Source: Gemmatimonadaceae bacterium
GTDB lineage: Bacteria > Gemmatimonadota > Gemmatimonadetes > Gemmatimonadales > Gemmatimonadaceae
DNA: 64,000 nucleotides
Assembly (NCBI GenBank): GCA_025358925.1
Contig: JANYHT010000003.1
Coordinates: 1 to 64,000 of the forward strand
Reading direction: 5' to 3'
Of this stretch, positions 39,849 through 47,587 are shown piece by piece. The notes under the pieces are model-generated. The model had not been told where the DNA came from and ran no database searches. It saw nothing but the letters and a program-made list of their open reading frames with translations. Both the position numbers and the translations under genes were made by a program. Positions within the stretch are counted from its first letter, which is position 1; each line of letters begins with the position of its first letter.

Positions 39849-40964
39849 TCAGCCGGCGGTGGGAGTAGTAGCCGCGCGCGCCGCCAGCACCCGTGCAAAC
39901 ACACGGTCCAGCGCCTCGGCGCCTCGATCGACCACTACTGTCTGGGAAAGATACCAAAGCGCGGCCGCTTCGCGAGGCCAGATCGGCGCGAGCTTAACGG
40001 CATCTTTAAGGGTGCAGACGACGCCACTGCTGCCATCGGCGTCGCGCGCGATCCGCATGGCATTGGCCGCGCTGAATGCGTGATGATCCGGAAAGCGATG
40101 CACGCGGCGAAACACAGCACCAGCGCGCAGCAACTGTGCTTCGAACGCCCGGGGATCGCCGATCGCGCTCAATACACTAACGTCGCGCCCGGCGAGCCAT
40201 TCCGCCGGGTGTGAAAGCGATCGCGCCAGCGTGTGATCGTGTCCCAACATGTCGTGCGCGTCCTGCGAGAGCGACGTAGCAAGCCGCAGGGTATCCGGAA
40301 CGAGTGTAACAACCGCGATCGCGATGTTCGGAGCAGCGCGAGCAATCGCGGTTTGAAGTGATGCAATTTCGTGATCGGACGCCGCCTTCACCGTGATCAC
40401 CGCGACATCGGCGCGTTGAAGGGCGATCAACGGTTCGCGAAAAGGTCCGGCAGGTAGCAATCGCGCGGTGCCGTTCCACTTGTCGGCACTCAGCAGCACA
40501 AGATCTGCGATTCGCGGAGCACGGCGATGCTGAAATGCGTCATCGAGGACTGCGCAGTCGGCACCGCGCGCGCGCGCAGTATCAAGTCCGACGCATCGAT
40601 CCGTCGCGACAACGATAGGCGACTGTGGATTCAGTATCGCGTGCACACGCCACTCGTCGTCACCGTAATCGCGAAGGACGATCGCCGGATGCGCACCCTG
40701 TATACGCAAGCGAGCAGCGCACCACGCCGCGATCGGTGTTTTGCCCGTTCCACCTACAGTAAGATTGCCAACTGACAAGGCTGCCAACACTGCGGGACGC
40801 GCAGGCGTCGCATCATACGACGCATTGCGCCGCGCCACGGCCAAACGGAACAGCTGTTCCATCGGCGCAAGCATCGCACGCGCAGCGCGACCAACGACAC
40901 TGCGGTCTTCCCACACACGTTCGACAAATTCGTGACTGTGCGACGAGATTGGCATTTCGCTCAC
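39849..40964 (-). CDS. lpxK: Tetraacyldisaccharide 4'-kinase
   Basis: A 371-residue lipid A kinase that phosphorylates the 4' position of the disaccharide at the inner membrane. The P-loop is [14 protein letters not shown], followed by [10 protein letters not shown] and the characteristic [13 protein letters not shown] motif. The C-terminal lobe has [18 protein letters not shown] and FPDHHAF. The ATG overlaps the preceding acyltransferase stop by 4 bp. An ATG 9 bp downstream is equally possible. Confidence 0.95.
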   Translation of the reverse strand: MSEMPISSHSHEFVERVWEDRSVVGRAARAMLAPMEQLFRLAVARRNASYDATPARPAVLAALSVGNLTVGGTGKTPIAAWCAARLRIQGAHPAIVLRDYGDDEWRVHAILNPQSPIVVATDRCVGLDTARARGADCAVLDDAFQHRRAPRIADLVLLSADKWNGTARLLPAGPFREPLIALQRADVAVITVKAASDHEIASLQTAIARAAPNIAIAVVTLVPDTLRLATSLSQDAHDMLGHDHTLARSLSHPAEWLAGRDVSVLSAIGDPRAFEAQLLRAGAVFRRVHRFPDHHAFSAANAMRIARDADGSSGVVCTLKDAVKLAPIWPREAAALWYLSQTVVVDRGAEALDRVFARVLAARAATTPTAG

Positions 40965-41686
40965 CGTGCCGACGGCGTCTTCCCAGCCGCAAGGTGCGCC
41001 ACACGTTCGAGTTCCACATGCAAACGCTGTGCGAACTCGTCGGCGCGCTCCGCCGCTGACCGCGCATCACTACCGTCAACACGCATCGGTGTGCCATACG
41101 CGATTGTCACGCGTGCGAACGGCTTTGGAATCTCGAAGACATCCCACGATCGCAGCCGCCATTTGCGATCCGAATGAGCGACGATCGGCACGATGGCTGC
41201 GCCAGCGCGCGACGCGAGCACGAGCGCGCCCGGAGCATACGAATGCCGAGGTCCGCGCGGACCGTCCGGCGTAATGGCAACATCAACGCCGGTCTTGAAC
41301 ATCTTTACTGCTGCGAGCAACGCGCGTGCGCCGCCGCGCGACGACGAACCACGGATGGCCGAGAAACCCAACCGCCCAAGGATCTGCGCGAGTATCTCAC
41401 CGTCGCGATGTTCACTGATCATGACTGCCGTAGGCTGTCGATGTGCATAGATGATGGGCAACATCTGACCGTGCCACAACGTGAACACCACACGCGGCGC
41501 ATTCGCGTCCCGTGCGAGCAGCGCCGCGCGACCATGCACCCGAAGACGCCACGTCGCGCCGAGCGCGCCGAGCAGCCAACCCACCATCCGAATTGCGACA
41601 CGTGTACGCCAATCAAGCCGATGCGACGGCTCCTCGTGAATCGGCGCGTTGCGGTCTGGAACGTCGCGCTCGCGCTCGCGAGTCAT
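40961..41686 (-). CDS. DUF374/LPLAT family acyltransferase
   Basis: A 241-residue protein of the lysophospholipid acyltransferase superfamily, DUF374 branch. The FTLWHGQMLPIIY block carries the His that replaces the usual HX4D context, followed by SEHRDGEILAQILGRLG, RGSSSRGGARAL and the ITPDGPRGPRHSYAPGAL signature. A hydrophobic helix lies near residues 30-45. Sitting between lpxB and lpxK, it may add a secondary acyl chain to a lipid A precursor. Proven LpxL-type enzymes belong to another branch, so this is inference. It overlaps both neighbours by 4 bp. Confidence 0.82.
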   Translation of the reverse strand: MTRERERDVPDRNAPIHEEPSHRLDWRTRVAIRMVGWLLGALGATWRLRVHGRAALLARDANAPRVVFTLWHGQMLPIIYAHRQPTAVMISEHRDGEILAQILGRLGFSAIRGSSSRGGARALLAAVKMFKTGVDVAITPDGPRGPRHSYAPGALVLASRAGAAIVPIVAHSDRKWRLRSWDVFEIPKPFARVTIAYGTPMRVDGSDARSAAERADEFAQRLHVELERVAHLAAGKTPSAR

Positions 41687-42795
41687 CGCAGCAGACCGAG
41701 CGCCATCTCGGCCACGCGCCTGGCCGCGCCAGGCGTGCCGAGCATCGCTCGCACATCGCGCAGTCCGGCCTCCGCCATGTCGCGCACGTCGCTTCCTTCG
41801 GTGAGCAAAGGCTCCAACGCGTCGGCAACCGTTACCGTTCGCAAATCGTTTTGAAGAAATTCGCGTGATACTTCACGCTGCGCGACAACATTGACCAAGC
41901 CAATGTGCGGAATCTTGATGACACGCTTCGCGATAGCCGCAGTGATTGGACTTGTCGAATAACCAATGACGTGCGGCAATCCGGCTACAGCGGCTTCCAG
42001 CGTCGTCGTGCCGCTCTTCAGCAATCCTGCGGTCGCAGCACGCAGCACTGGAAACGACGCACCGTGCACGAGCGGGAATGGACAGTCCGTGGAAGAAATC
42101 TTCACCGTCGGCGCAACACTGACGACGACGTGTAAACCGGGACGACGTCGCCGCAATTCTGACGCTATCGCTAGGAATGGTTCGAGATGTCGAGACAGTT
42201 CCGCGCGACGACTACCCGGGAACACCGCGAGAATTTCTCCCGTCGTCGGCAATCCCAGCAGCGTCCGTGCTTCGCTTCGCGAAGGGAGGTGGAGCGCGCG
42301 ATCGAGCAATGGGTGTCCGACAAACGTCGCATCAATTCCATTTTCGCGAAGTAACGATTCTTCGAAGGGCAGAATCGACGCCGCCTTCGTCACGACCTGC
42401 GCCAGCTTCGATAAACGACCCGCGCCCCACGCCCACACCTGCGGCGTGATGTAATACAAGACGGGGATACCAGCGCGATGCGCGACTTCAGCGACTTTCA
42501 GGTTGAAGCCGGGATAGTCTAGCAGCACGACAAGGCCCACACGTCCCGTGGCGATGCGTCGCCGAAGCATGCGCAAAAGGGCCCAGTGCTTCGGCACATG
42601 TGCTAGCACTTCAACGAATCCCATGACCGCGAGCTGCTCAATATGTTCGAGCAGCTCAACGCCCGCTGCACGCATATATTCGCCACCAATTCCCGCCATC
42701 GGTATGTCGGGACGCCGCTCACGCAGCGCCTCAGCGACCTTGCCCGCATGTAGGTCGCCGGAGGCTTCCCCAACGGAGAACAAAATCTCACGCAC
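41683..42795 (-). CDS. lpxB: Lipid-A-disaccharide synthase
   Basis: A 370-residue GT19 glycosyltransferase that joins UDP-2,3-diacylglucosamine and lipid X. The N-terminal ILFSVGEASGDLHAGKV, GIGGEYMRAAGVELLE, VLLDYPGFNLKVAEVAH, YYITPQVWAWG, and VGHPLLD motifs are all typical, as is the C-terminal LLKSGTTTLEAAVAGLP. I use the GTG at 42795, which overlaps the Gfo/Idh stop by 8 bp (GTGCGTGA) and begins at the first beta strand; an ATG at 42837 is the alternative. Confidence 0.95.
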   Translation of the reverse strand: MREILFSVGEASGDLHAGKVAEALRERRPDIPMAGIGGEYMRAAGVELLEHIEQLAVMGFVEVLAHVPKHWALLRMLRRRIATGRVGLVVLLDYPGFNLKVAEVAHRAGIPVLYYITPQVWAWGAGRLSKLAQVVTKAASILPFEESLLRENGIDATFVGHPLLDRALHLPSRSEARTLLGLPTTGEILAVFPGSRRAELSRHLEPFLAIASELRRRRPGLHVVVSVAPTVKISSTDCPFPLVHGASFPVLRAATAGLLKSGTTTLEAAVAGLPHVIGYSTSPITAAIAKRVIKIPHIGLVNVVAQREVSREFLQNDLRTVTVADALEPLLTEGSDVRDMAEAGLRDVRAMLGTPGAARRVAEMALGLLR

Positions 42796-43822
42796 GTGTC
42801 GCGTCGCCCGCTCGCAGAACCGCGCGCGCTTGCTCAATGGCCATCACAATCCGAAGCGCAGCCTCGAGCGCCTCGCGTCCTTCTTGGCCGGTCACCGCCA
42901 CCGCATTGCGTCCGGCAGCTGCGCCCAAAAACTGCGCGAGTTCAAGCGCCAGTGGTTCAGCATCAGGTGCCGTGAGCGGCACAAGTTCAACGAAGTCTTC
43001 CAACGCTCGCGGCGCACGCGCCAACTGCAGCGGATCGAAATCACCACGCAGCCGGTAAAATTCGCCCGTGCCGGCGGCAAGATCGAGCGAGAGATATCCG
43101 CTCCGCTGAAAAATGCGCAACTTGCGTAAACGTTCTCGCGAGACTCGACTCGCCGTAATGTTCGCAACAGCGCCATTGGCGAACGTCAGTCGCGCGTTCG
43201 CAATGTCAATCTGTGGCGTTAGTACGGGCATACCCATTGCCTGCACATCAGCGACGCGTGTGCCCACGAGTGTGTGCACTAAGTCCAAGTCATGAATCAT
43301 CAGGTCGAGGACAACAGCGACGTCGGAGCCGCGCGGATTAAATGGAGCCAGTCGATCACTCTCAATGAACTGCGGTCCGTCGACAAACGGCATTGCCGCG
43401 CGCACCGCGCGATTGAATCGTTCCACGTGCCCTACCTGCAACACAACGCCAGCGGCTGCCGCGAGGACCAACAATTCGTCCGCCTCAGCCAAGGTCACCG
43501 TGAACGGCTTTTCAACAAAAATATGTTTCCCCCGACGCAACGCGTGCGATGCGACGGCGTGGTGCGCCGTGGTCGGCACCACAATCGAGACCGCATCAAT
43601 CTCGTCGAACAACGCGTCCAGTGAAGCAAACGCCGAGACGCCCAACGATGCGGATACTTCCGCAGCGCGCGCCGGATTCTCGTCAACAAATCCGCTGAAG
43701 CGATCACCCGCTAGATCACGCAAAATGCGCACGTGATGGACACCGAGTCCGCCCGCGCCGACCACACCAATACGCGGCGCACCACGCTGCGAAAAAAGTC
43801 GCGCATCCGTGCTGGCGTTCAG
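42788..43822 (-). CDS. Gfo/Idh/MocA oxidoreductase between lpxA and lpxB (GnnA-like)
   Basis: A 344-residue NAD(P)-binding oxidoreductase. The Rossmann motif is RIGVVGAGGLGVHHVRIL, with the sugar-domain signature EKPFTVTLAEAD and LDLMIHDLDLV. The only ATG/GTG/TTG start in frame is the GTG at 43765, which cuts off the first beta strand. The frame continues upstream to a CTG at 43822 that overlaps the lpxA stop as CTGA, matching the 4-bp overlaps of its neighbours, so I place the start there. GnnA, a UDP-GlcNAc 3-dehydrogenase used to make amide-linked lipid A, is a Gfo/Idh enzyme in the same gene position. The aminotransferase GnnB is not present here, so the role is uncertain. Confidence 0.8.
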   Translation of the reverse strand: MNASTDARLFSQRGAPRIGVVGAGGLGVHHVRILRDLAGDRFSGFVDENPARAAEVSASLGVSAFASLDALFDEIDAVSIVVPTTAHHAVASHALRRGKHIFVEKPFTVTLAEADELLVLAAAAGVVLQVGHVERFNRAVRAAMPFVDGPQFIESDRLAPFNPRGSDVAVVLDLMIHDLDLVHTLVGTRVADVQAMGMPVLTPQIDIANARLTFANGAVANITASRVSRERLRKLRIFQRSGYLSLDLAAGTGEFYRLRGDFDPLQLARAPRALEDFVELVPLTAPDAEPLALELAQFLGAAAGRNAVAVTGQEGREALEAALRIVMAIEQARAVLRAGDATRA

Positions 43823-44595
43823 AAACCGACGCCCCGCCGACTCGCATCGATAAAATCGAGAAACTGCTGCACTTCCGGCAACAACTCCACTTCATCGCGC
43901 GCGCGTTCGACACCTTGCGACAGGTTAAGATCCGAACGAAAACACAACCGATACGCACGCTTTAACTCACGCACCACCGCATCATCAAATCCGCCACGCT
44001 GCAGTCCAACAGAATTTAGTCCGAACAGTTTGAGCGGATTTCCAACGGCGCGCACAAACGGCGGCACATCTTGTGACACACGTGAGCAGCCGCCGATAAA
44101 GGCATGTCGACCAATCCGCGCAAACTGATGCACTGCGCATAAGCCCGAGATGGTCACGCGATCTTCCACGGTCACGTGTCCGGCGAGTTGCGTACCGTTC
44201 GAAATGATGATGTGATCGCCGAGGTGACAATCGTGCGCAAGATGCACATAGCTCATCAAGAAGCAGCTACGTCCGATCGACGTTTTGACAGAATGCGCTG
44301 TTCCGCGATTCACCGTAGCGTATTCGCGGATTGACGTATCATCTCCGACGTCCACCCACGTTTCTTCGCCACGATACTTAAGGTCTTGCGGATCGCCGCC
44401 TAAGATCGCGCCAATACCGATACTCACGCGTTGACCAAGAATCACGTTTCGTTCGAGCGTCGCCCGTGCCGCAAGCTCGACATGATCACCCAAGGTGCAT
44501 TGCGGCCCGACAAACGCCCAAGGACCAATGACAACGCCATCACCGAGCACCGCGCTCGGATCGACGAGGGCGGTGGGATGTATTTGGGCGCTCAT
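43819..44595 (-). CDS. lpxA: UDP-N-acetylglucosamine acyltransferase
   Basis: A 258-residue left-handed beta-helix acyltransferase, the first step of lipid A synthesis. Hexapeptide repeats run from IHPTALVDPSAVLGDG to about residue 190. The catalytic-His region GLCAVHQFARIG, the SYVHLAHDCHLGDH coil, and GGCSRVSQDVPPFVRAVGNPLKLFGLN are conserved, followed by the helical C-terminal domain. Whether it prefers UDP-GlcNAc or UDP-GlcNAc3N is relevant given the Gfo/Idh neighbour and cannot be judged by eye. It overlaps both neighbours by 4 bp. Confidence 0.97.
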   Translation of the reverse strand: MSAQIHPTALVDPSAVLGDGVVIGPWAFVGPQCTLGDHVELAARATLERNVILGQRVSIGIGAILGGDPQDLKYRGEETWVDVGDDTSIREYATVNRGTAHSVKTSIGRSCFLMSYVHLAHDCHLGDHIIISNGTQLAGHVTVEDRVTISGLCAVHQFARIGRHAFIGGCSRVSQDVPPFVRAVGNPLKLFGLNSVGLQRGGFDDAVVRELKRAYRLCFRSDLNLSQGVERARDEVELLPEVQQFLDFIDASRRGVGF

Positions 44596-45914
44596 TTGTC
44601 GCGGATAATCGCCGCCATCTCTGCTTCCGCCGCGACCTGACCGTCAACGCTGGCCGTACCGCGCATACGACATGTCGAGCCGCGAATTTGGAGCACTTCA
44701 AGCTCGAGACGCAATTGATCGCCTGGCCGCACCGGACGTCGAAATTTGATGTTATCGAGCGACATAAAATACACCACCTTCGTCGACGGGTCTTCGATGG
44801 ATCGCATCAACAACATACCGCCAACCTGCGCCATTGACTCAACGATCAAAACGCCGGGCATGATCGGATGCCCAGGGAAATGTCCCTGAAAAAACGGCTC
44901 GTTGATTGTAACGTTCTTGAGGCCGACAATACGCTTGCCCTCCTCGATCTCCAGTATGCGATCGACGAGTAAGAACGGATAGCGATGGGGCAACACCTGC
45001 ATGATGTCTTCGATCGTATACACGGCAGACTCCCGGACAGCGTGTTGCACAAGCGCGCGCACGAGAGCGATAGTGCCCCGATGGCTCGGCTTATATGCGT
45101 CGATGTGTGCGCGCACTCGCGCACCGGCCAGCACAAGATCACCGACACAATCGAGCGCCTTGTGACGCACAAATTCGTCGGACCAGCGCAGCGTATTTTC
45201 CACAACGCTCGTCTCATCCAACACCACGGCATTACTCGTTGATGCGCCTTGAATGAGTCCCTTTCGTCGCAGCTCGAGCACTTCATGCACGAATCCAAAC
45301 GTTCGCGCTGCAGCCAACTCTCGCTCAAAACTTTCAGCGGTAATCGTGTACTGCCCTGATTGTTTGCCAATCAGTGGATGAGGGAAATCAATGGTGACGT
45401 CAAGGGAGAGTCGACTACACGGGCGCGCCTCGTAGACCGACTCGCCGTCGACAATACGAATGGATTTGCGCAGAACCAGCCACTCCGGGCGACCACCATT
45501 TGGCACAAGACCAGCGTGTAGCAGCGCCGTCAAAAACGGACCTGCACTCCCGTCCATTATTGGAGGCTCTGGACCGTCCATCACGATTTCGATGTCATCG
45601 ATCGCTAAGGCGCCGATCGCCGCGAGCACGTGCTCGACGGTGTGAAACGCATCCGGTCCGCGACCAAGTTGCGTGCGCCGCTCGGCCTCCACCGCTTCGT
45701 CAACGCGCGCGGAAATAGACACCGCATCGGGACGATCACTACGTCGAAAGACAACACCAGAACCCGATTTCGATCGCCGAAATACCAGTCGACACGGTTG
45801 GCCAAGATGAAGTCCGACGCCCTCGACAATCGCCTCACCGCTGATCGTCACTCGTTCCCCGCCCATACTACGGCGAATGACAGTCGTCGCGTCGCGGCGC
45901 ACTGACGCGATCAC
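44592..45914 (-). CDS. lpxC: Bifunctional LpxC/FabZ: UDP-3-O-acyl-GlcNAc deacetylase and 3-hydroxyacyl-ACP dehydratase
   Basis: A 440-residue fusion. Residues about 18-295 form the zinc deacetylase LpxC: the HTVEHVLAAIGAL motif and HKALDCVGDLVLAG supply metal ligands, and SHRGTIALVRAL the catalytic His. Residues about 300-440 form FabZ: LPHRYPFLLVDRI, then FFQGHFPGHPIMPGVLIVESMAQ with the catalytic His and Glu. It couples the committed step of lipid A synthesis with a fatty-acid step that competes for the same hydroxyacyl-ACP pool. The same fusion is known from Bacteroidota and relatives. It overlaps lpxD and lpxA by 4 bp. Confidence 0.96.
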   Translation of the reverse strand: MIASVRRDATTVIRRSMGGERVTISGEAIVEGVGLHLGQPCRLVFRRSKSGSGVVFRRSDRPDAVSISARVDEAVEAERRTQLGRGPDAFHTVEHVLAAIGALAIDDIEIVMDGPEPPIMDGSAGPFLTALLHAGLVPNGGRPEWLVLRKSIRIVDGESVYEARPCSRLSLDVTIDFPHPLIGKQSGQYTITAESFERELAAARTFGFVHEVLELRRKGLIQGASTSNAVVLDETSVVENTLRWSDEFVRHKALDCVGDLVLAGARVRAHIDAYKPSHRGTIALVRALVQHAVRESAVYTIEDIMQVLPHRYPFLLVDRILEIEEGKRIVGLKNVTINEPFFQGHFPGHPIMPGVLIVESMAQVGGMLLMRSIEDPSTKVVYFMSLDNIKFRRPVRPGDQLRLELEVLQIRGSTCRMRGTASVDGQVAAEAEMAAIIRDK

Positions 45915-46981
45915 GAATCCGCTCGCTCGGCGAGCATCTGCTCAAGAGGCCGAATGATCTTCCCCAATCGCGCCAGCGCCGACCACGAGCGCAGCTGCTC
46001 GCGGTGAGGTCGCGCCGGGAACCCCGAAACGGTAATGCCTGCAGGCACGTCGCTAATCACGCCTGCTCGAGCCGCGACCGACACTCGGTCGCCGATGTTC
46101 ACGTGACCGCCAACGCCCGACTGCCCGCCAAACTGCACAAAATCACCGATCCGAGACGAACCCGCGATTCCAACACCTGCGGCGAAAAAACATCCCTTGC
46201 CAATGCGCACGTTATGCGCAACATGCACGAGACTATCCAATTTGCTCGCCGCGCCGATGATCGTGTCATCGACGCTTCCGCGATCAACGCAACTGTTGGC
46301 ACCAATCTCGACATCATCCTCAAGCACACAACGACCAGGATGCGGCACGCGCACGAGACCATGATCACTTTGCACGAAACCAAACCCATCGCGACCGACC
46401 CGTGCGCCCGAATGCAGCACAACGCGGTCACCAATCTCCACAAACGCATAGGTCACCGCGTGCGAATAGAATCGCACATCACGACCAACCGTTGTTCCCT
46501 CGCCAACGACCGCGTGTGATCCGATCCACGCGCGATCGCCGAGCGTCACGCCGTCGCCAATGATCGCATAGGCTTCAATGGTGACCCCGTCTCCCAGCAT
46601 CGCGGTCGTCGCGACGATCGCCGTCGGATGCACCCCCAAAGGGCGCGGCTCATCGCGACGAAAATGCGCCAGCAAGCGCAGCATCGCTTGAGTGGGCTTC
46701 TCCACCACCACCCGCGTGCTCGGTGTCCCGAGCGTGTTGGCCAATTCCGGCGATACCAACACGACGCCCGCACGTGAAGTTGAAAACCAACCAGCGTAGC
46801 GCGCATGCGCAAGAAAACTCAGATCCGTTGGCCCCGCCCGATCCAACGGAGCAATCCCGAACACGATCGCGTCCGTATTGCCCACCACGTGTCCGCCAAC
46901 TTGTTCCGCAATCGCAGCAGCGGTGATACGCACCCGCGCATCACCGCCGCCCATCGCACGCGAAACCTGCCCGTCGCTCAC
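45911..46981 (-). CDS. lpxD: UDP-3-O-(3-hydroxyacyl)glucosamine N-acyltransferase
   Basis: A 356-residue left-handed beta-helix enzyme, the third step of lipid A synthesis. The N-terminal uridine-binding domain includes TDLSFLAHARY. The hexapeptide region carries GVHPTAIVATTAMLGDG, SHAVVGEGTTVG and the catalytic His in SLVHVAHNVRIGKGCFF. GGQSGVGGHVNIGDRVSVAARAGV completes the helix, and a C-terminal helical segment ends the protein. It overlaps ompH and lpxC/fabZ by 4 bp each. Confidence 0.96.
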   Translation of the reverse strand: MSDGQVSRAMGGGDARVRITAAAIAEQVGGHVVGNTDAIVFGIAPLDRAGPTDLSFLAHARYAGWFSTSRAGVVLVSPELANTLGTPSTRVVVEKPTQAMLRLLAHFRRDEPRPLGVHPTAIVATTAMLGDGVTIEAYAIIGDGVTLGDRAWIGSHAVVGEGTTVGRDVRFYSHAVTYAFVEIGDRVVLHSGARVGRDGFGFVQSDHGLVRVPHPGRCVLEDDVEIGANSCVDRGSVDDTIIGAASKLDSLVHVAHNVRIGKGCFFAAGVGIAGSSRIGDFVQFGGQSGVGGHVNIGDRVSVAARAGVISDVPAGITVSGFPARPHREQLRSWSALARLGKIIRPLEQMLAERADS

Positions 46982-47577
46982 TTCGACGGCGGCTTCTTCG
47001 TCGTCACGCCCGCTGGCGCAACCGCTGGTCCCGTTGTCGCCTTCGACGCCGCCTTCGGTGCACTCAAGCGAAGCTTCGCTTGCACTCGGTCAGTGATATC
47101 CAGATTCTTATCGACAGAAACAATCACCGATCCTGCGGCCACGTCAAAAATGAAGGAGTAACCACCTTCAGAGCGAACATCGTCGAGGACCTTGCGAACA
47201 TTGTCCATGACTGGCTGCATCAGCTCCGCTTCACGCTGCTGCGCCTGCTCGTTCAACTTCTGCACGCGATCCTCGTATTCTGTCTTCTTTTCCTGCACAG
47301 TCTTGAAGCGCGCGTCCTTCGCCGCCGGCGAGAGCGTAATTGCTTCCGCCTGATACGCTTTTTCTAACGAACTCAAAGAATCCCCAAGTTTCGCCACCTG
47401 CGCGCGAAACCCTTCCATGTCCTTTTGAAACTGCAATTCCGCTTCTGCACGACCCGGCGCGGCCTGCATCAATGCCTGGGAGTTGATGAACGCAAACTTC
47501 TGTACCGTCTGGGCAGATACGCCAACAGACGTTCCAACCAACAGTGCACAGGCGCCGACAAAAACGGATAAACGCAT
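46978..47577 (-). CDS. OmpH/Skp family periplasmic chaperone
   Basis: A 199-residue exported protein. The start at 47577 (MRLSVFVGACALLVG...) yields a signal peptide cleaved near VSAQTV; the ORF-track extension lies inside bamA. After a short strand (KFAFINSQALMQAAPGRAEAE) comes a long charged coiled coil (about residues 45-140), the tentacle of Skp-like chaperones, then a C-terminal strand pair and a Lys/Pro/Ala tail. It holds unfolded outer-membrane proteins for BamA, encoded immediately upstream (10-bp gap). Confidence 0.9.
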   Translation of the reverse strand: MRLSVFVGACALLVGTSVGVSAQTVQKFAFINSQALMQAAPGRAEAELQFQKDMEGFRAQVAKLGDSLSSLEKAYQAEAITLSPAAKDARFKTVQEKKTEYEDRVQKLNEQAQQREAELMQPVMDNVRKVLDDVRSEGGYSFIFDVAAGSVIVSVDKNLDITDRVQAKLRLSAPKAASKATTGPAVAPAGVTTKKPPSK

Positions 47578-47587
47578 CAGAAATCCT

